Part shown: one piece after another, positions 42,546 to 50,637 of the stretch | Numbering within the stretch: the first letter of the stretch is position 1 | Layout: every line of letters begins with the position of its first letter | NCBI GenBank assembly: GCA_965661545.1 | Contig: CBFIEF010000010.1 | Span: 1-64,000 of the forward strand | Origin: UBA7985 sp965661545 | GTDB taxonomy: Bacteria; Pseudomonadota; Alphaproteobacteria; UBA7985 | Reading direction: 5' to 3' | DNA: 64,000 bases | Made by a program: the position numbers and the translations under genes | The notes under the pieces: model-generated | The model's database searches: none | Seen by the model: the letters and a program-made list of their open reading frames with translations, nothing else | What the model was told of the DNA's origin: nothing

Positions 42546-43997
42546 TCAGCTGGGATTGATGCGGTTGATGATTTCTTGCTGGTTATCGAACCATGGTGCT
42601 GCCTGCTCGATCTGAGCGGACAAGCTCATCAGCCGCTCGTCCTCACCAAACGGCATAGCGAAGTGGACACCGATGGGCAGGTCATCCGCCGACCAATGCA
42701 GCGGCAGCGAGACTGCGGGCTGTCCCGTGGCGTTGAAGGCTGCTGTGAACGGCGAATACTCGAACACCCCACCCTTGCCGTTACGGTACTCCCAGAAGTT
42801 ATCGTTGTCCGGCTTGAGCTGACCAATGCGCGCCGGAGGCTGCCCCAAGGTTGCGGTGATCAATACGTCAAAATCGGCCATCGTGTGCGCCATTCGTCGA
42901 CCAAAGGCGTGCACCTCGTTTACAGAATCGAGGTAATCCTCGCCCGAAACAGTGCGTGCATAGTCCACAGCGCCCCATGTAACGCCGTCCACTTGTGCCC
43001 GCTCCAGCGGCTTACCGCCAAGCGCCTTGGTGACAGACAACGCCGTCCCACAGGCAACCACCTTTGTCCACGCATGCATCATATCCAGCGTCCGCAGCGT
43101 CTCAGGGATCTGTAGCTCCTCCACATGGTGCCCCAAGCTCTCCATCAGCCGCGCAGCCTCTCGAACAGCGTCCACGCAATCCCGGTGGATGGGGTCGCCA
43201 GAGAGCGTCGTGGTGATGAACCGGACTTTCAGCGGCTTGACGGGCTGCTGCAGCGCGCTTTGAAAGCTGTCCTCCATCGCTGGGGCCGTATAAGGCGCAC
43301 CGACGTCCATGCCGGTACTTGCGTCCAGAAAGGCTGCTGTATCGCGCAGAGACCGGGTCAGGAAGCCATCAATGGCCATGCCACCCCATCCCTCACCAGC
43401 CAAGGGACCGCTGGGCAAGCGCGCCCGTGTCGGCTTGAATCCGACCAAGCCGCACGAAGACGCCGGAATGCGGACAGACCCGCCACCGTCGGAGCCGTGT
43501 GCCGCTGGCACGATACCCGCCGCCACCGAAGCTCCTGAACCACCCGACGAGCCGCCGGGCGTGTGGTCGAGGTTCCACGGGTTGCGCGTCGGCGCGCCAT
43601 TGACCTGGCCTTCTGTCACCGGTCCAACCCCAAACTCTGGCGAGGCTGTCCGGCCAAAAGTCACCACGCCTGTATCCCGAACGCGCTCGAACATGGCCGA
43701 GTTCACCGGCCAGCGCATGCGTTCGCTCAGCTTTGATCCATTGTTGGTTGGAAAATCCACAGCGGCCATGCCGAGGTCTTTGATCAGGAAAGGAACGCCC
43801 GTGAAAGGGCCGTCGGGCAAGCCTTCGTCAATGCTGCGCCGTGCCACGTCCTGCCCGTCGATCACAATGGCATTGAGCGCGGGTTTGTGGGTCGCAGCAA
43901 GCTCCAGCGCAATGTCCAACAATTCGCTCGGCGATGCCTGCTTGGTGGCGACCAGACCGGCAAGGCCCGTTGCGTCCTGCTTCAAATATTCCTGCTT
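42546..43997 (-). CDS. Amidase (amidase-signature family)
   Basis: A 483-residue hydrolase starting M-K-Q-E-Y-L at 43997 after GGAGGATG. The catalytic Ser-cisSer-Lys triad is visible: Lys in F-L-I-K-D-L-G (about residue 80) and the two Ser in G-G-S-S-G-G-S-G and S-D-G-G-G-S-V-R. No signal peptide. The family includes GatA-like, aryl-acylamidase and glutamyl-aminotransferase subunits; without gatB or gatC nearby, a catabolic amidase is more likely. Substrate unknown. Confidence 0.9.
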   Translation of the reverse strand, partial: KQEYLKQDATGLAGLVATKQASPSELLDIALELAATHKPALNAIVIDGQDVARRSIDEGLPDGPFTGVPFLIKDLGMAAVDFPTNNGSKLSERMRWPVNSAMFERVRDTGVVTFGRTASPEFGVGPVTEGQVNGAPTRNPWNLDHTPGGSSGGSGASVAAGIVPAAHGSDGGGSVRIPASSCGLVGFKPTRARLPSGPLAGEGWGGMAIDGFLTRSLRDTAAFLDASTGMDVGAPYTAPAMEDSFQSALQQPVKPLKVRFITTTLSGDPIHRDCVDAVREAARLMESLGHHVEELQIPETLRTLDMMHAWTKVVACGTALSVTKALGGKPLERAQVDGVTWGAVDYARTVSGEDYLDSVNEVHAFGRRMAHTMADFDVLITATLGQPPARIGQLKPDNDNFWEYRNGKGGVFEYSPFTAAFNATGQPAVSLPLHWSADDLPIGVHFAMPFGEDERLMSLSAQIEQAAPWFDNQQEIINRINPS

Positions 43998-44181
43998 CAT
44001 CACATCCTCCACAAAGCACAATCTCCCACCATCCCCCGAAGCGAACAGCCTTTACGGCATCTATGTTGAGGGGTTTTTGGGGTTCTTGGGAAGCCTTGAT
44101 TTACTCTTGACCTTAACGCTGACCAACGCAGAGTGGTTCACAGAGCCTTCTGGGGCTGTTTTGAGGATAGGGACAAGGCCG

Positions 44182-44880
44182 ATGACAGTGGTACTGCGGC
44201 ATCTGCTTGAGATGCGAAACCTCCAATACCTGATGCCATTCTATGCGCTCGGTTGGGCTTTACTGGTGCTGAATTTCAGCCTGTGGCTGCTGCTCGCGAT
44301 TGCTTGGGGATGCCTGCTGCAGTTTGTGTTCGAGTACGTGCTGCACCGCTTCGCCTATCACGGAACACCGCCGACCGATCAAACCGCTTTTTCTAAGCTC
44401 TATCGCACCCATATCGCTCACCATGAGTTCCCAACCGATCCGCGTTTCTTTGCCGGTGATGCGCCTTGGTACGGTGTGCGGGTGGCGGGTCTGGTGGCGA
44501 CGCTGCACGTCTTGGCCTTTTGGCCGTTTTTGGGCCTTGCCGGCGCGCTGTCGGCGGGGACATCCGTCACCTTTGTTGGCGGAATCAGTGCTTATCTGTT
44601 CTACGAGTACTGTCACACGCTCGCTCACCTATCGGTTCGCAAAGGCCATTTCGGGCGCTGGGTGACACGGACACACCTTGCACACCATTTCCAAGACCAC
44701 CACGCGACGTTTCACGTCAGCGCCGGAATGGGATGGATTGATTGGGTGCTGGGGACGGCGTTTGATAAGCAGCAAGCCAAAGAACGCTTTGACCCGGAAA
44801 CGAACGCCAGCTTGGGCATGCCAAAGGATGATCCGCGTCTGGTCTCCGCCCGGCAAGAGTTAGGGTTGGACCGCTCCTAG
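44182..44880 (+). CDS. Fatty acid hydroxylase/sterol desaturase superfamily membrane protein
   Basis: A 232-residue integral membrane di-iron enzyme. The open frame runs back into the antisense of the amidase gene, but ATG 44182 with AAGG close by begins the coherent protein. The eight-histidine pattern is complete: H-R-F-A-Y-H, H-I-A-H-H, H-T-L-A-H, H-L-A-H-H and D-H-H-A-T-F-H. Three to four helices surround it. Members hydroxylate or desaturate lipids such as fatty acids, sterols, carotenoids or ornithine lipids; here the lipid is unknown. Confidence 0.85.
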   Translation: MTVVLRHLLEMRNLQYLMPFYALGWALLVLNFSLWLLLAIAWGCLLQFVFEYVLHRFAYHGTPPTDQTAFSKLYRTHIAHHEFPTDPRFFAGDAPWYGVRVAGLVATLHVLAFWPFLGLAGALSAGTSVTFVGGISAYLFYEYCHTLAHLSVRKGHFGRWVTRTHLAHHFQDHHATFHVSAGMGWIDWVLGTAFDKQQAKERFDPETNASLGMPKDDPRLVSARQELGLDRS

Positions 44881-44892
44881 CCCCAAAACGCG

Positions 44893-45474
44893 TTAGTCCA
44901 TCACCATGGTAAACTGCGCCAGCAACCCGAAAATTGCGTCTTCGTCCAGTCCGCTCGGAACGTCAAACAGCGCCTGACGCTCTGTCACCCTTGTCGGTGC
45001 CAGTAAGGTCTCAACGATGTGGTAATAGCCACGCTCGGTATAGTCATCGAACAGGATGCGCGTGCCGGGCTTGGCATTGAGTAAGCACGTCAGAAAACAA
45101 GCCACGCGAAAACGCCCGTCAACAAGCACCAATTGCGGATCAAAACCGTCCTGCCACGGACCAGCCAGATAAGCAGGGATGTGCTCTCGCTGCTCGTAGG
45201 ACTTGGGAAAGCCCCAATTCCCAACCGGCCCAAGATCTACATGCAGCAACGTTGTCCGCACCTGCGCCGCTGGGTCTAATTCAGCCCAAACGCGGTCTCT
45301 CCATTCCAGCGCTGTATCAACGGCCTGCACCTGTGCCCGGGTGGTTCGTGCGACCGCCAGAGTGGATTGCCCCATCCCGTATTCGCCATAGCGCTCCACA
45401 CCCGCCAGTGCCTCTCGGAACATGCTGTCGTGCCCGTCAAACAGTTGCGCTTGGGTGGGTGAAATCGGGGTCAT
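44893..45474 (-). CDS. Class I methyltransferase-fold-like protein of unknown function
   Basis: A 193-residue soluble protein that I do not recognise by name. The segment E-Y-G-M-G-Q-S-T (about residues 32-39) resembles motif I of SAM methyltransferases (E-x-G-x-G-x-S-T). D-P-Q-L-V-L-V-D-G-R-F-R-V-A-C then mimics the later motif of a group of small Rossmann proteins. No target-specific region is evident. It starts with ATG 45474 and is a single leftward gene convergent with the fatty-acid-hydroxylase gene. Confidence 0.7.
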   Translation of the reverse strand: MTPISPTQAQLFDGHDSMFREALAGVERYGEYGMGQSTLAVARTTRAQVQAVDTALEWRDRVWAELDPAAQVRTTLLHVDLGPVGNWGFPKSYEQREHIPAYLAGPWQDGFDPQLVLVDGRFRVACFLTCLLNAKPGTRILFDDYTERGYYHIVETLLAPTRVTERQALFDVPSGLDEDAIFGLLAQFTMVMD

Positions 45475-45573
45475 GCTGAGGGCTCCTGCTGTTCTGGTCC
45501 CGAATGGTCACGGGCGATCGACACGAAGCTACCGCATCCTTGCCGCGTCGTCCCCCACTCCCGCCCGCTTCTG

Positions 45574-45612
45574 AAAAAGAAAAAGCCCGGCCCCCATGAT
45601 GGGAGCCGGGCT
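45574..45612 (-). terminator. Terminator after the proteorhodopsin gene
   Basis: An 8-bp stem AGCCCGGC/GCCGGGCT with a 13-base loop, followed on the minus strand by CTTTTTCTTTTTC. It lies 27 bp beyond the rhodopsin stop, so the rhodopsin appears to be transcribed alone. Confidence 0.85.
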
Positions 45613-45638
45613 CTTATAAGGCGGAAAGAAGCTAGCGC

Positions 45639-46346
45639 TTAAGCGCGGCTTTCGTCCGAAGTCGCAGCAGCCCAGATAACTACACCGAATGCGATCTTGT
45701 TTACAAAGTCTGCGAGGTTGTAAATCAGGTTCAACGTGCCATCGCCCTCGAGCATGCCCGCGTAACCCAAAATGTAACCAAGTGGGTAAATCGCCCAACC
45801 GACCGTTACAATCCAACGCAATGCGTTGAACGCGGACTTGGACGCTTTGGTTCCCTCAGAAGAGTTGATCTTGGATGCTTCACCCGCGAAGATTTCGTAG
45901 ATGATGTATACCCAAGCTGCCGTACCGACGATGAAACCGCCCCAAAGCAGACCACCGTTGGCAATGTTGGTTTCACCAATGAAACCTGCCAGCAGCATCA
46001 CTACGGAAGCAATTAACAAACGCCAGAACAGAGAAGCGCCAACGACAGCAATAGCAGTCAGAATCAAGTAGAACTCGACGATCTGCAACGGAACTGTCAG
46101 CAACCAATCAACGTAACGGAAGACAGTCGGGCTCTCGCCGGTATCGACCCACACACCACGCATATAGAAATAGTGCAGTGCAGCGATACCCGTTACCATT
46201 GCGGCAACAGTCAGGGATGTCTTCCACTTGCCGACCGCGCGATCACGCTCGACAAAGAAGAAATAGGTAGCCGCAAGCATGGCGGCGGAAATAATCCAAA
46301 AAGATACGCCAACTGGGTCGCTGGGATCTAAGCCTGTTTTCTCCAT
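45639..46346 (-). CDS. Proteorhodopsin, blue-absorbing type, light-driven proton pump
   Basis: A 235-residue seven-helix retinal protein. ATG 46346 is fixed by a perfect GAAGGAGGTCC ribosome binding site. In this chain H58, D80, E91, D213 and K217 correspond to proteorhodopsin H75, D97 (acceptor), E108 (donor), D227 and K231 (retinal Schiff base), so the DTE proton-pump motif is intact (R-Y-V-D-W-L-L-T-V-P-L-Q-I-V-E). Q88 is at the spectral tuning position 105, where Gln gives blue absorption typical of open-ocean forms. No obvious signal peptide precedes helix A, unlike the reference green protein. No blh or carotenoid genes are in the window, so retinal must come from elsewhere. Confidence 0.96.
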   Translation of the reverse strand: MEKTGLDPSDPVGVSFWIISAAMLAATYFFFVERDRAVGKWKTSLTVAAMVTGIAALHYFYMRGVWVDTGESPTVFRYVDWLLTVPLQIVEFYLILTAIAVVGASLFWRLLIASVVMLLAGFIGETNIANGGLLWGGFIVGTAAWVYIIYEIFAGEASKINSSEGTKASKSAFNALRWIVTVGWAIYPLGYILGYAGMLEGDGTLNLIYNLADFVNKIAFGVVIWAAATSDESRA

Positions 46347-46681
46347 TACTGGACCTCCTTCAAAAAACATGCGCGAGTGAAACTGAAGTATTCCTACACT
46401 TTGGCAATACGTCAGAGCCAAATAATCGACGATTTTTCGATATTTTCGTCTCTAAACAGTGTTTCTGTTACTTTTTTGAGACATATTTCTATCAATATGC
46501 TTAACCATTATACATTCCAAGAAACGAATGCTTTTCAAATATTCCTATATGCGCAAATAATGATGCGCTCAAATTCGAAGCGATTTTATGCGCTATTTGG
46601 GGTCCGGAAACAGACGGAAAGCGCAGGAACGATGCGCCAGAACCTTTGGCGCATTCCATCGGCTCTCATCGTCGATTTGCC
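46347..46681. other. AT-rich upstream region of proteorhodopsin
   Basis: 335 bp without a convincing gene, clearly richer in A and T than its surroundings. It should contain the rhodopsin promoter. On the minus strand TTGGCT and TATTGC-like words near 46410-46430 could be promoter elements but are poor matches. Frames seen here on the plus strand have no ribosome binding sites. Confidence 0.5.
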
Positions 46682-46879
46682 TCAACGGAAGTACAGCGCG
46701 TAAATCATCCCGACGACGCATAGACATAGAATTGTCGTTGCAAATCCAAGGATGGAACCAATTCGCGCAAATGGCCCCCGCTCACGCTCAAGCTCGTATT
46801 TGAGGTATTGGTTGTTCGTGTGTGTGGTTTTTGGAGTTTGATCATCGTAGGTCGAGTAAGACCACTGTGGCTTGTTCAT
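46682..46879 (-). CDS. Small protein with C-terminal membrane segment
   Basis: A 65-residue frame on the minus strand, upstream of and in the same direction as the rhodopsin gene. The first 38 residues are polar and charged; residues 40-63 (G-S-I-L-G-F-A-T-T-I-L-C-L-C-V-V-G-M-I-Y) form one clean hydrophobic helix ending Y-F-R. Such a clean helix is unlikely by chance in AT-rich noise, but the ribosome binding site is weak and I recognise no family. Confidence 0.45.
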   Translation of the reverse strand: MNKPQWSYSTYDDQTPKTTHTNNQYLKYELERERGPFARIGSILGFATTILCLCVVGMIYALYFR

Positions 46880-47083
46880 GGCTCAAATAATTCAGTCGTT
46901 AAAAACGCCCAAATATCGATGGCCTACATACTATTTAGCTATAAACTTACACATTATGGAGCCCAAATGCGTCGGCACGGCTCATTATTGCGAAATAACC
47001 GCTGCGAACAAAATATGTGAGGTCGATAAAATACGACCTCAGGGAGTTAATAGATTCGGCTTCGTCAATCAGAAGCCGCATCC

Positions 47084-48445
47084 CTACTGCCAGCGAACCT
47101 CTTGCCGTGTCAGTTCTTTTTGGATCGCGGGCATGTCCGGCACCTCAAACGACCAGTTGTGCTTGATTGATAGGGCCGCAGCGATCCCGGCGCCCTGCCC
47201 CGAGACAGCACAGCACGCCATATTGCGCGTCGCGGCGTGAGCGACCTTGTCGCCCCCAGTTGACCGCCCCGCGACCAGCAGGTTTTCCACGCCCTTGGGT
47301 ACCATCGACAAAAAGGGAACGTGCATATAGCGGCCTGTGGTGGGCAAAATCAGGATACCGTAGCCGTCGATGAACTCGGGATAGATGCCAACGCTATCCT
47401 CAAACCGGCCTTCGTGGCGAACGTCATCTTCGGTCATGTTATAGAGCGCATCAATCTTGCGGGTGTCCCGAATGCCAATGCTCATCCCAAAATTCCGCAG
47501 GCGCGCGCCTGAGCAACCCGGCGTGTAGCGCTTGAGAGCCTCGATGGCTAACATCGCCTGCCGACGTCCTTCGATTTCCCACTCTGTCAGGCTGTCCGGA
47601 TCCGTCCCATCAACGCCCGCTAAGTGGACCAGGTTCATGTAGGTCATCTCGCCACTGTCGTGCACAGCGCCCCATGTCCCGGCGATGGTGTTCAAGTGTG
47701 CCGGGATCAGGCCGTCCTTGATGGCTTGTTCAAAGGGTTTGCCCAGGTAGGGCGAAAACATCTCGTCTTCTTTGCCCGAGGTTTCAATCTGCCACTCCCC
47801 GCTCGACCAACTGCCGTAGGTCGATGGGTTCTCTCGGATTCCGTCCATAAACTTCTGTTTATCGACGCCCGCCATATGGAACATCACCGAAGCAGCCTGA
47901 AGCTCTTCGACCGGCGTGGATTTCATTGGCGCACCGGCGCGCAAGGCGACATCTGCATCACCGGTCGCGTCGATCACCCGCTTGGCCAAGATCGCTTCCC
48001 GCCCCGCTTTGCTCTCAACAATCACACCGGTGATGGTGCGGCCTTCCATGATGGGCGCTACAAACTGGCGGTGGAGCATAGGATGGATCCCGGCTTCGAG
48101 GACCAAGTTATCAGCAACGAGCTTGAAACCTTCTGAATCCAATTCATACGACAGAGACTGGCTTTCCGGCACAGCCGCGCCTGCTGCTTTAGCGCGTTCC
48201 TCGAACTCCCAGCCAATACCGCCTGCTTCAACGGTTTGCTCATGGCGGTACCAGGCGAAGCCCTCAACGCCCACGACAGTGATATTGCCGCCAAAACAGC
48301 CAAAACGCTCGAGCAAGGTCACGCTGACCCCAGTGCGGGCCGCTGCTAAAGCTGCTGCAAGTCCGCCGGGACCGGAGCCGACGACCAAGACATCCGTTTG
48401 ATGAACAACCGGCGTCTGCCGGGGAGGTTCTTGGACCGTAATCAT
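47084..48445 (-). CDS. FAD-dependent oxidoreductase (PF12831-type), paralogue
   Basis: A 453-residue flavoprotein. ATG 48445 (M-I-T-V-Q-E-P) is chosen: AAAGAGAT precedes it, and the upstream 63 codons have no structure. The FAD motif D-V-L-V-V-G-S-G-P-G-G-L-A-A-A starts at about residue 18; G-D-A-D-V-A-L-R-A-G and the C-terminal C-A-V-S-G-Q-G-A-G-I-A-A-A match the protein at 37737-39041. Substrate unknown. It diverges from a peptide-type ABC transporter operon, with 472 bp between, and may act on the imported compound. Confidence 0.82.
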   Translation of the reverse strand: MITVQEPPRQTPVVHQTDVLVVGSGPGGLAAALAAARTGVSVTLLERFGCFGGNITVVGVEGFAWYRHEQTVEAGGIGWEFEERAKAAGAAVPESQSLSYELDSEGFKLVADNLVLEAGIHPMLHRQFVAPIMEGRTITGVIVESKAGREAILAKRVIDATGDADVALRAGAPMKSTPVEELQAASVMFHMAGVDKQKFMDGIRENPSTYGSWSSGEWQIETSGKEDEMFSPYLGKPFEQAIKDGLIPAHLNTIAGTWGAVHDSGEMTYMNLVHLAGVDGTDPDSLTEWEIEGRRQAMLAIEALKRYTPGCSGARLRNFGMSIGIRDTRKIDALYNMTEDDVRHEGRFEDSVGIYPEFIDGYGILILPTTGRYMHVPFLSMVPKGVENLLVAGRSTGGDKVAHAATRNMACCAVSGQGAGIAAALSIKHNWSFEVPDMPAIQKELTRQEVRWQ

Positions 48446-48917
48446 GGTGGATCTCTTTGCCCGAGTTGAAAAGTCAGGGCGCAAAGAAGCACGGATAATG
48501 GCGCAAGAATAGTCTCCGATGGCAGGCGAAACAAATTCCTTCTGACGTCGGATTCGCGCTTGTTTGCACGCCGCGATAACGATCTGACCGGCAAAAAGCG
48601 AGCTTAACGCCCCGTCGCTCATGAACACAGGCATTCGAAAATCAGCCTAAATGGATATTCACTTTGTTCACGTTTTTTAGGACGAATTCCTTGTTCAAAT
48701 AGCAGGAATGCGTTTATGTAATATTTGCTGAATGGAATGTCACTTTCGTTGCGACAGGCTTCACAGAATGCCGCGCGCGCTTTCAAAGGACCGTAAAGGC
48801 CAGTAAGCGCGCTCGATGTGGCCTCTTGCCGACATACCTCGCCAGCAAACAGAAGCGCGGTCCGCTGAAGTTGGGAGACTGGATCTGCTTCTGCAGACGG
48901 TAAAGAAGGAGGAAACC
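48446..48917. other. 472-bp divergent promoter region
   Basis: Lies between the FAD oxidoreductase and the ABC binding-protein gene. No gene is supported; frames on both strands are extensions of the flanking genes without start signals. The middle (48650-48740) is AT-rich and probably carries both promoters. No clear operator repeat was found. Confidence 0.5.
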
Positions 48918-50525
48918 GTGAAACAACAACAATATCTTGAGCAACAAGCAAAGATGCTCACCGAGGGTTTGATCGATCGCCGTAAGTTCGTCATGGGCGC
49001 ACTTGCAGCGGGTATCGCGCTGCCGACCGCTTTGGGTCTGGCGCAAACCGCTATGGCTGCAACGCCGAAGAAAGGTGGCCGCCTGCGCTGGGGTAACTCA
49101 GCCGCGGATTCCAACGATTCACTCGATCCCGCTACGTGGCTGAGCTCATTCATGATGGCGACAGGTTGGCTTAGCGCTAACGGTCTGACCGAAGTGGGTC
49201 CGGATGGTCAACTGATCCCCGAGCTGGCTGAATCCATTGAATCCGACGACGCGAAGACGTGGATGTTCCGTCTGCGCAAAGGCGTTGAGTTCCACAACGG
49301 TAAGACGCTGACGCCTGAAGATATCATGGCGAACTTCGCTTACCATATGGCTGAAGACAGCACCTCGGCGGCAAAAGGCCTGTTGAGCGGAATTGCGGAC
49401 ATCCGCAAGGATGGCGATAACAACGTTGTATTCGAGCTTGCTGGCGCGAATGCTGACTTCCCATTTGTTCTTTCTGATTACCACTTGGTTATTCGTCCAT
49501 CCGAAGCGGACGGCAGCCTGAACACGGCCAGCGGCCTGGGTACCGGTGGCTACGTTCTCCAAGAGTTCGTACCGGGGGTTCGCACATTTGCAACCCGCAA
49601 CCCGAACTACTGGAAAGAAGGCCGCGCGCACTTCGACGAAGTGGAGATGATTGGCCTGAACGACGATGTTGCCCGTCAGACCGCTCTGATCAACGGCGAT
49701 ATCGATCACATGAACGGCTTGGCGCCGACCAACATTCCGCTGATTGACCGCATCCCAAGCTTGGAAGTGGTTGAGGCCGCAGGCTTCGCGCACACCACCA
49801 TTCCAATGCGGGTAAACGCGGATCCGTTCGGCAACAACGATCTGCGGATGGCGCTCAAGCTGTCGATTAACCGTCAGGAGATCATGGACAAGCTGCTGCT
49901 GGGTCACGGTACCCTCGGTAATGACCACCCGATTTCCCCGGCGCACCGTTACCACAACGGCGACCTGCCGCAGCGCGAGTTCGATCCAGAGCTGGCGGCC
50001 TTCCACTACAAGAAGTCCGGTCACAGCGGTACGCTTGAGCTTTCAACCTCCGAGACCCCGGGTCCGGGTTCAACGGATATGGCAAACCTGTTCGCGGCAT
50101 CAGCGGCGCAGGCTGGCATTGACGTCAAGGTGATTAAAGAGCCTGAGGATGGTTACTGGTCCAACGTTTGGAACAAGAAGGCATTCTCCGTATCGGCTTG
50201 GAGTGGTCGTCCGACAGAAGATTGGATGTTCTCTGCAGCTTACACCGCAGACACCGAGTGGAATGAGACCGCTTGGACCTCTGGTGACGCAGCAGATCGC
50301 TTCAACGAAGTGGTGGTAGCAGCCCGTTCTGAGCTGGACGACAACAACCGCCGCGCAATGTACTACGAAGCGCAGCAGATTATCGCTGACGACGGTGGTG
50401 CGATTGTTCCAATCTTTACCAACAACATTCACGCCTCTTCCACCGCGTTGGGGCATGAAGAGACCATTGGCGGTAACTGGGAAAACGACGGCGCGCGCAT
50501 GGGCGAGCGTTGGTGGTTCGCTTAA
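48918..50525 (+). CDS. Peptide/nickel-type ABC transporter substrate-binding protein (Tat exported)
   Basis: A 535-residue SBP_bac_5 (DppA/OppA-like) protein. GTG 48918 follows AAGGAGGAAACC. A twin-arginine signal D-R-R-K-F-V-M-G-A-L-A-A-G lies at about residues 19-31 and is cleaved near A-M-A-A-T, so it is likely exported folded. The mature chain has the family segments N-S-L-D-P-A (as N-D-S-L-D-P-A) and F-R-L-R-K-G-V-E-F-H-N-G, then W-K-E-G-R-A-H-F-D. Ligands range from peptides to sugars, glutathione and opines. It is first of a complete transporter operon. Confidence 0.92.
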   Translation: MKQQQYLEQQAKMLTEGLIDRRKFVMGALAAGIALPTALGLAQTAMAATPKKGGRLRWGNSAADSNDSLDPATWLSSFMMATGWLSANGLTEVGPDGQLIPELAESIESDDAKTWMFRLRKGVEFHNGKTLTPEDIMANFAYHMAEDSTSAAKGLLSGIADIRKDGDNNVVFELAGANADFPFVLSDYHLVIRPSEADGSLNTASGLGTGGYVLQEFVPGVRTFATRNPNYWKEGRAHFDEVEMIGLNDDVARQTALINGDIDHMNGLAPTNIPLIDRIPSLEVVEAAGFAHTTIPMRVNADPFGNNDLRMALKLSINRQEIMDKLLLGHGTLGNDHPISPAHRYHNGDLPQREFDPELAAFHYKKSGHSGTLELSTSETPGPGSTDMANLFAASAAQAGIDVKVIKEPEDGYWSNVWNKKAFSVSAWSGRPTEDWMFSAAYTADTEWNETAWTSGDAADRFNEVVVAARSELDDNNRRAMYYEAQQIIADDGGAIVPIFTNNIHASSTALGHEETIGGNWENDGARMGERWWFA

Positions 50526-50558
50526 GAACCCTCTCAATCCGTCACAGGACACAGTGCA

Positions 50559-50584
50559 ATACGGGCCTCGCAGGAGGCCCGTAT
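50559..50584 (+). repeat. Stem-loop between binding-protein and permease genes
   Basis: ATACGGGCCTC/GAGGCCCGTAT is an 11-bp perfect stem with a 4-base loop, 33 bp after the binding-protein stop. It is followed by TTCTGTCCC, not a T-run. It is therefore probably an mRNA-stabilising or partial attenuator hairpin that raises the binding-protein level over the membrane subunits. Confidence 0.65.
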
Positions 50585-50637
50585 TTCTGTCCCTGACACC
50601 GGTTTAATGCTTCTCCTAAGCAAAGGGAGCTCCTTCA

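Noticed and set aside
43309..44181. Long N-terminal extension of the fatty-acid-hydroxylase frame
   Set aside because: This part is antisense to the amidase gene and has no structure; the coherent membrane protein begins at 44182.
46377..46703. Plus-strand frames in the AT-rich rhodopsin upstream region
   Set aside because: No start signals and composition of random AT-rich sequence.
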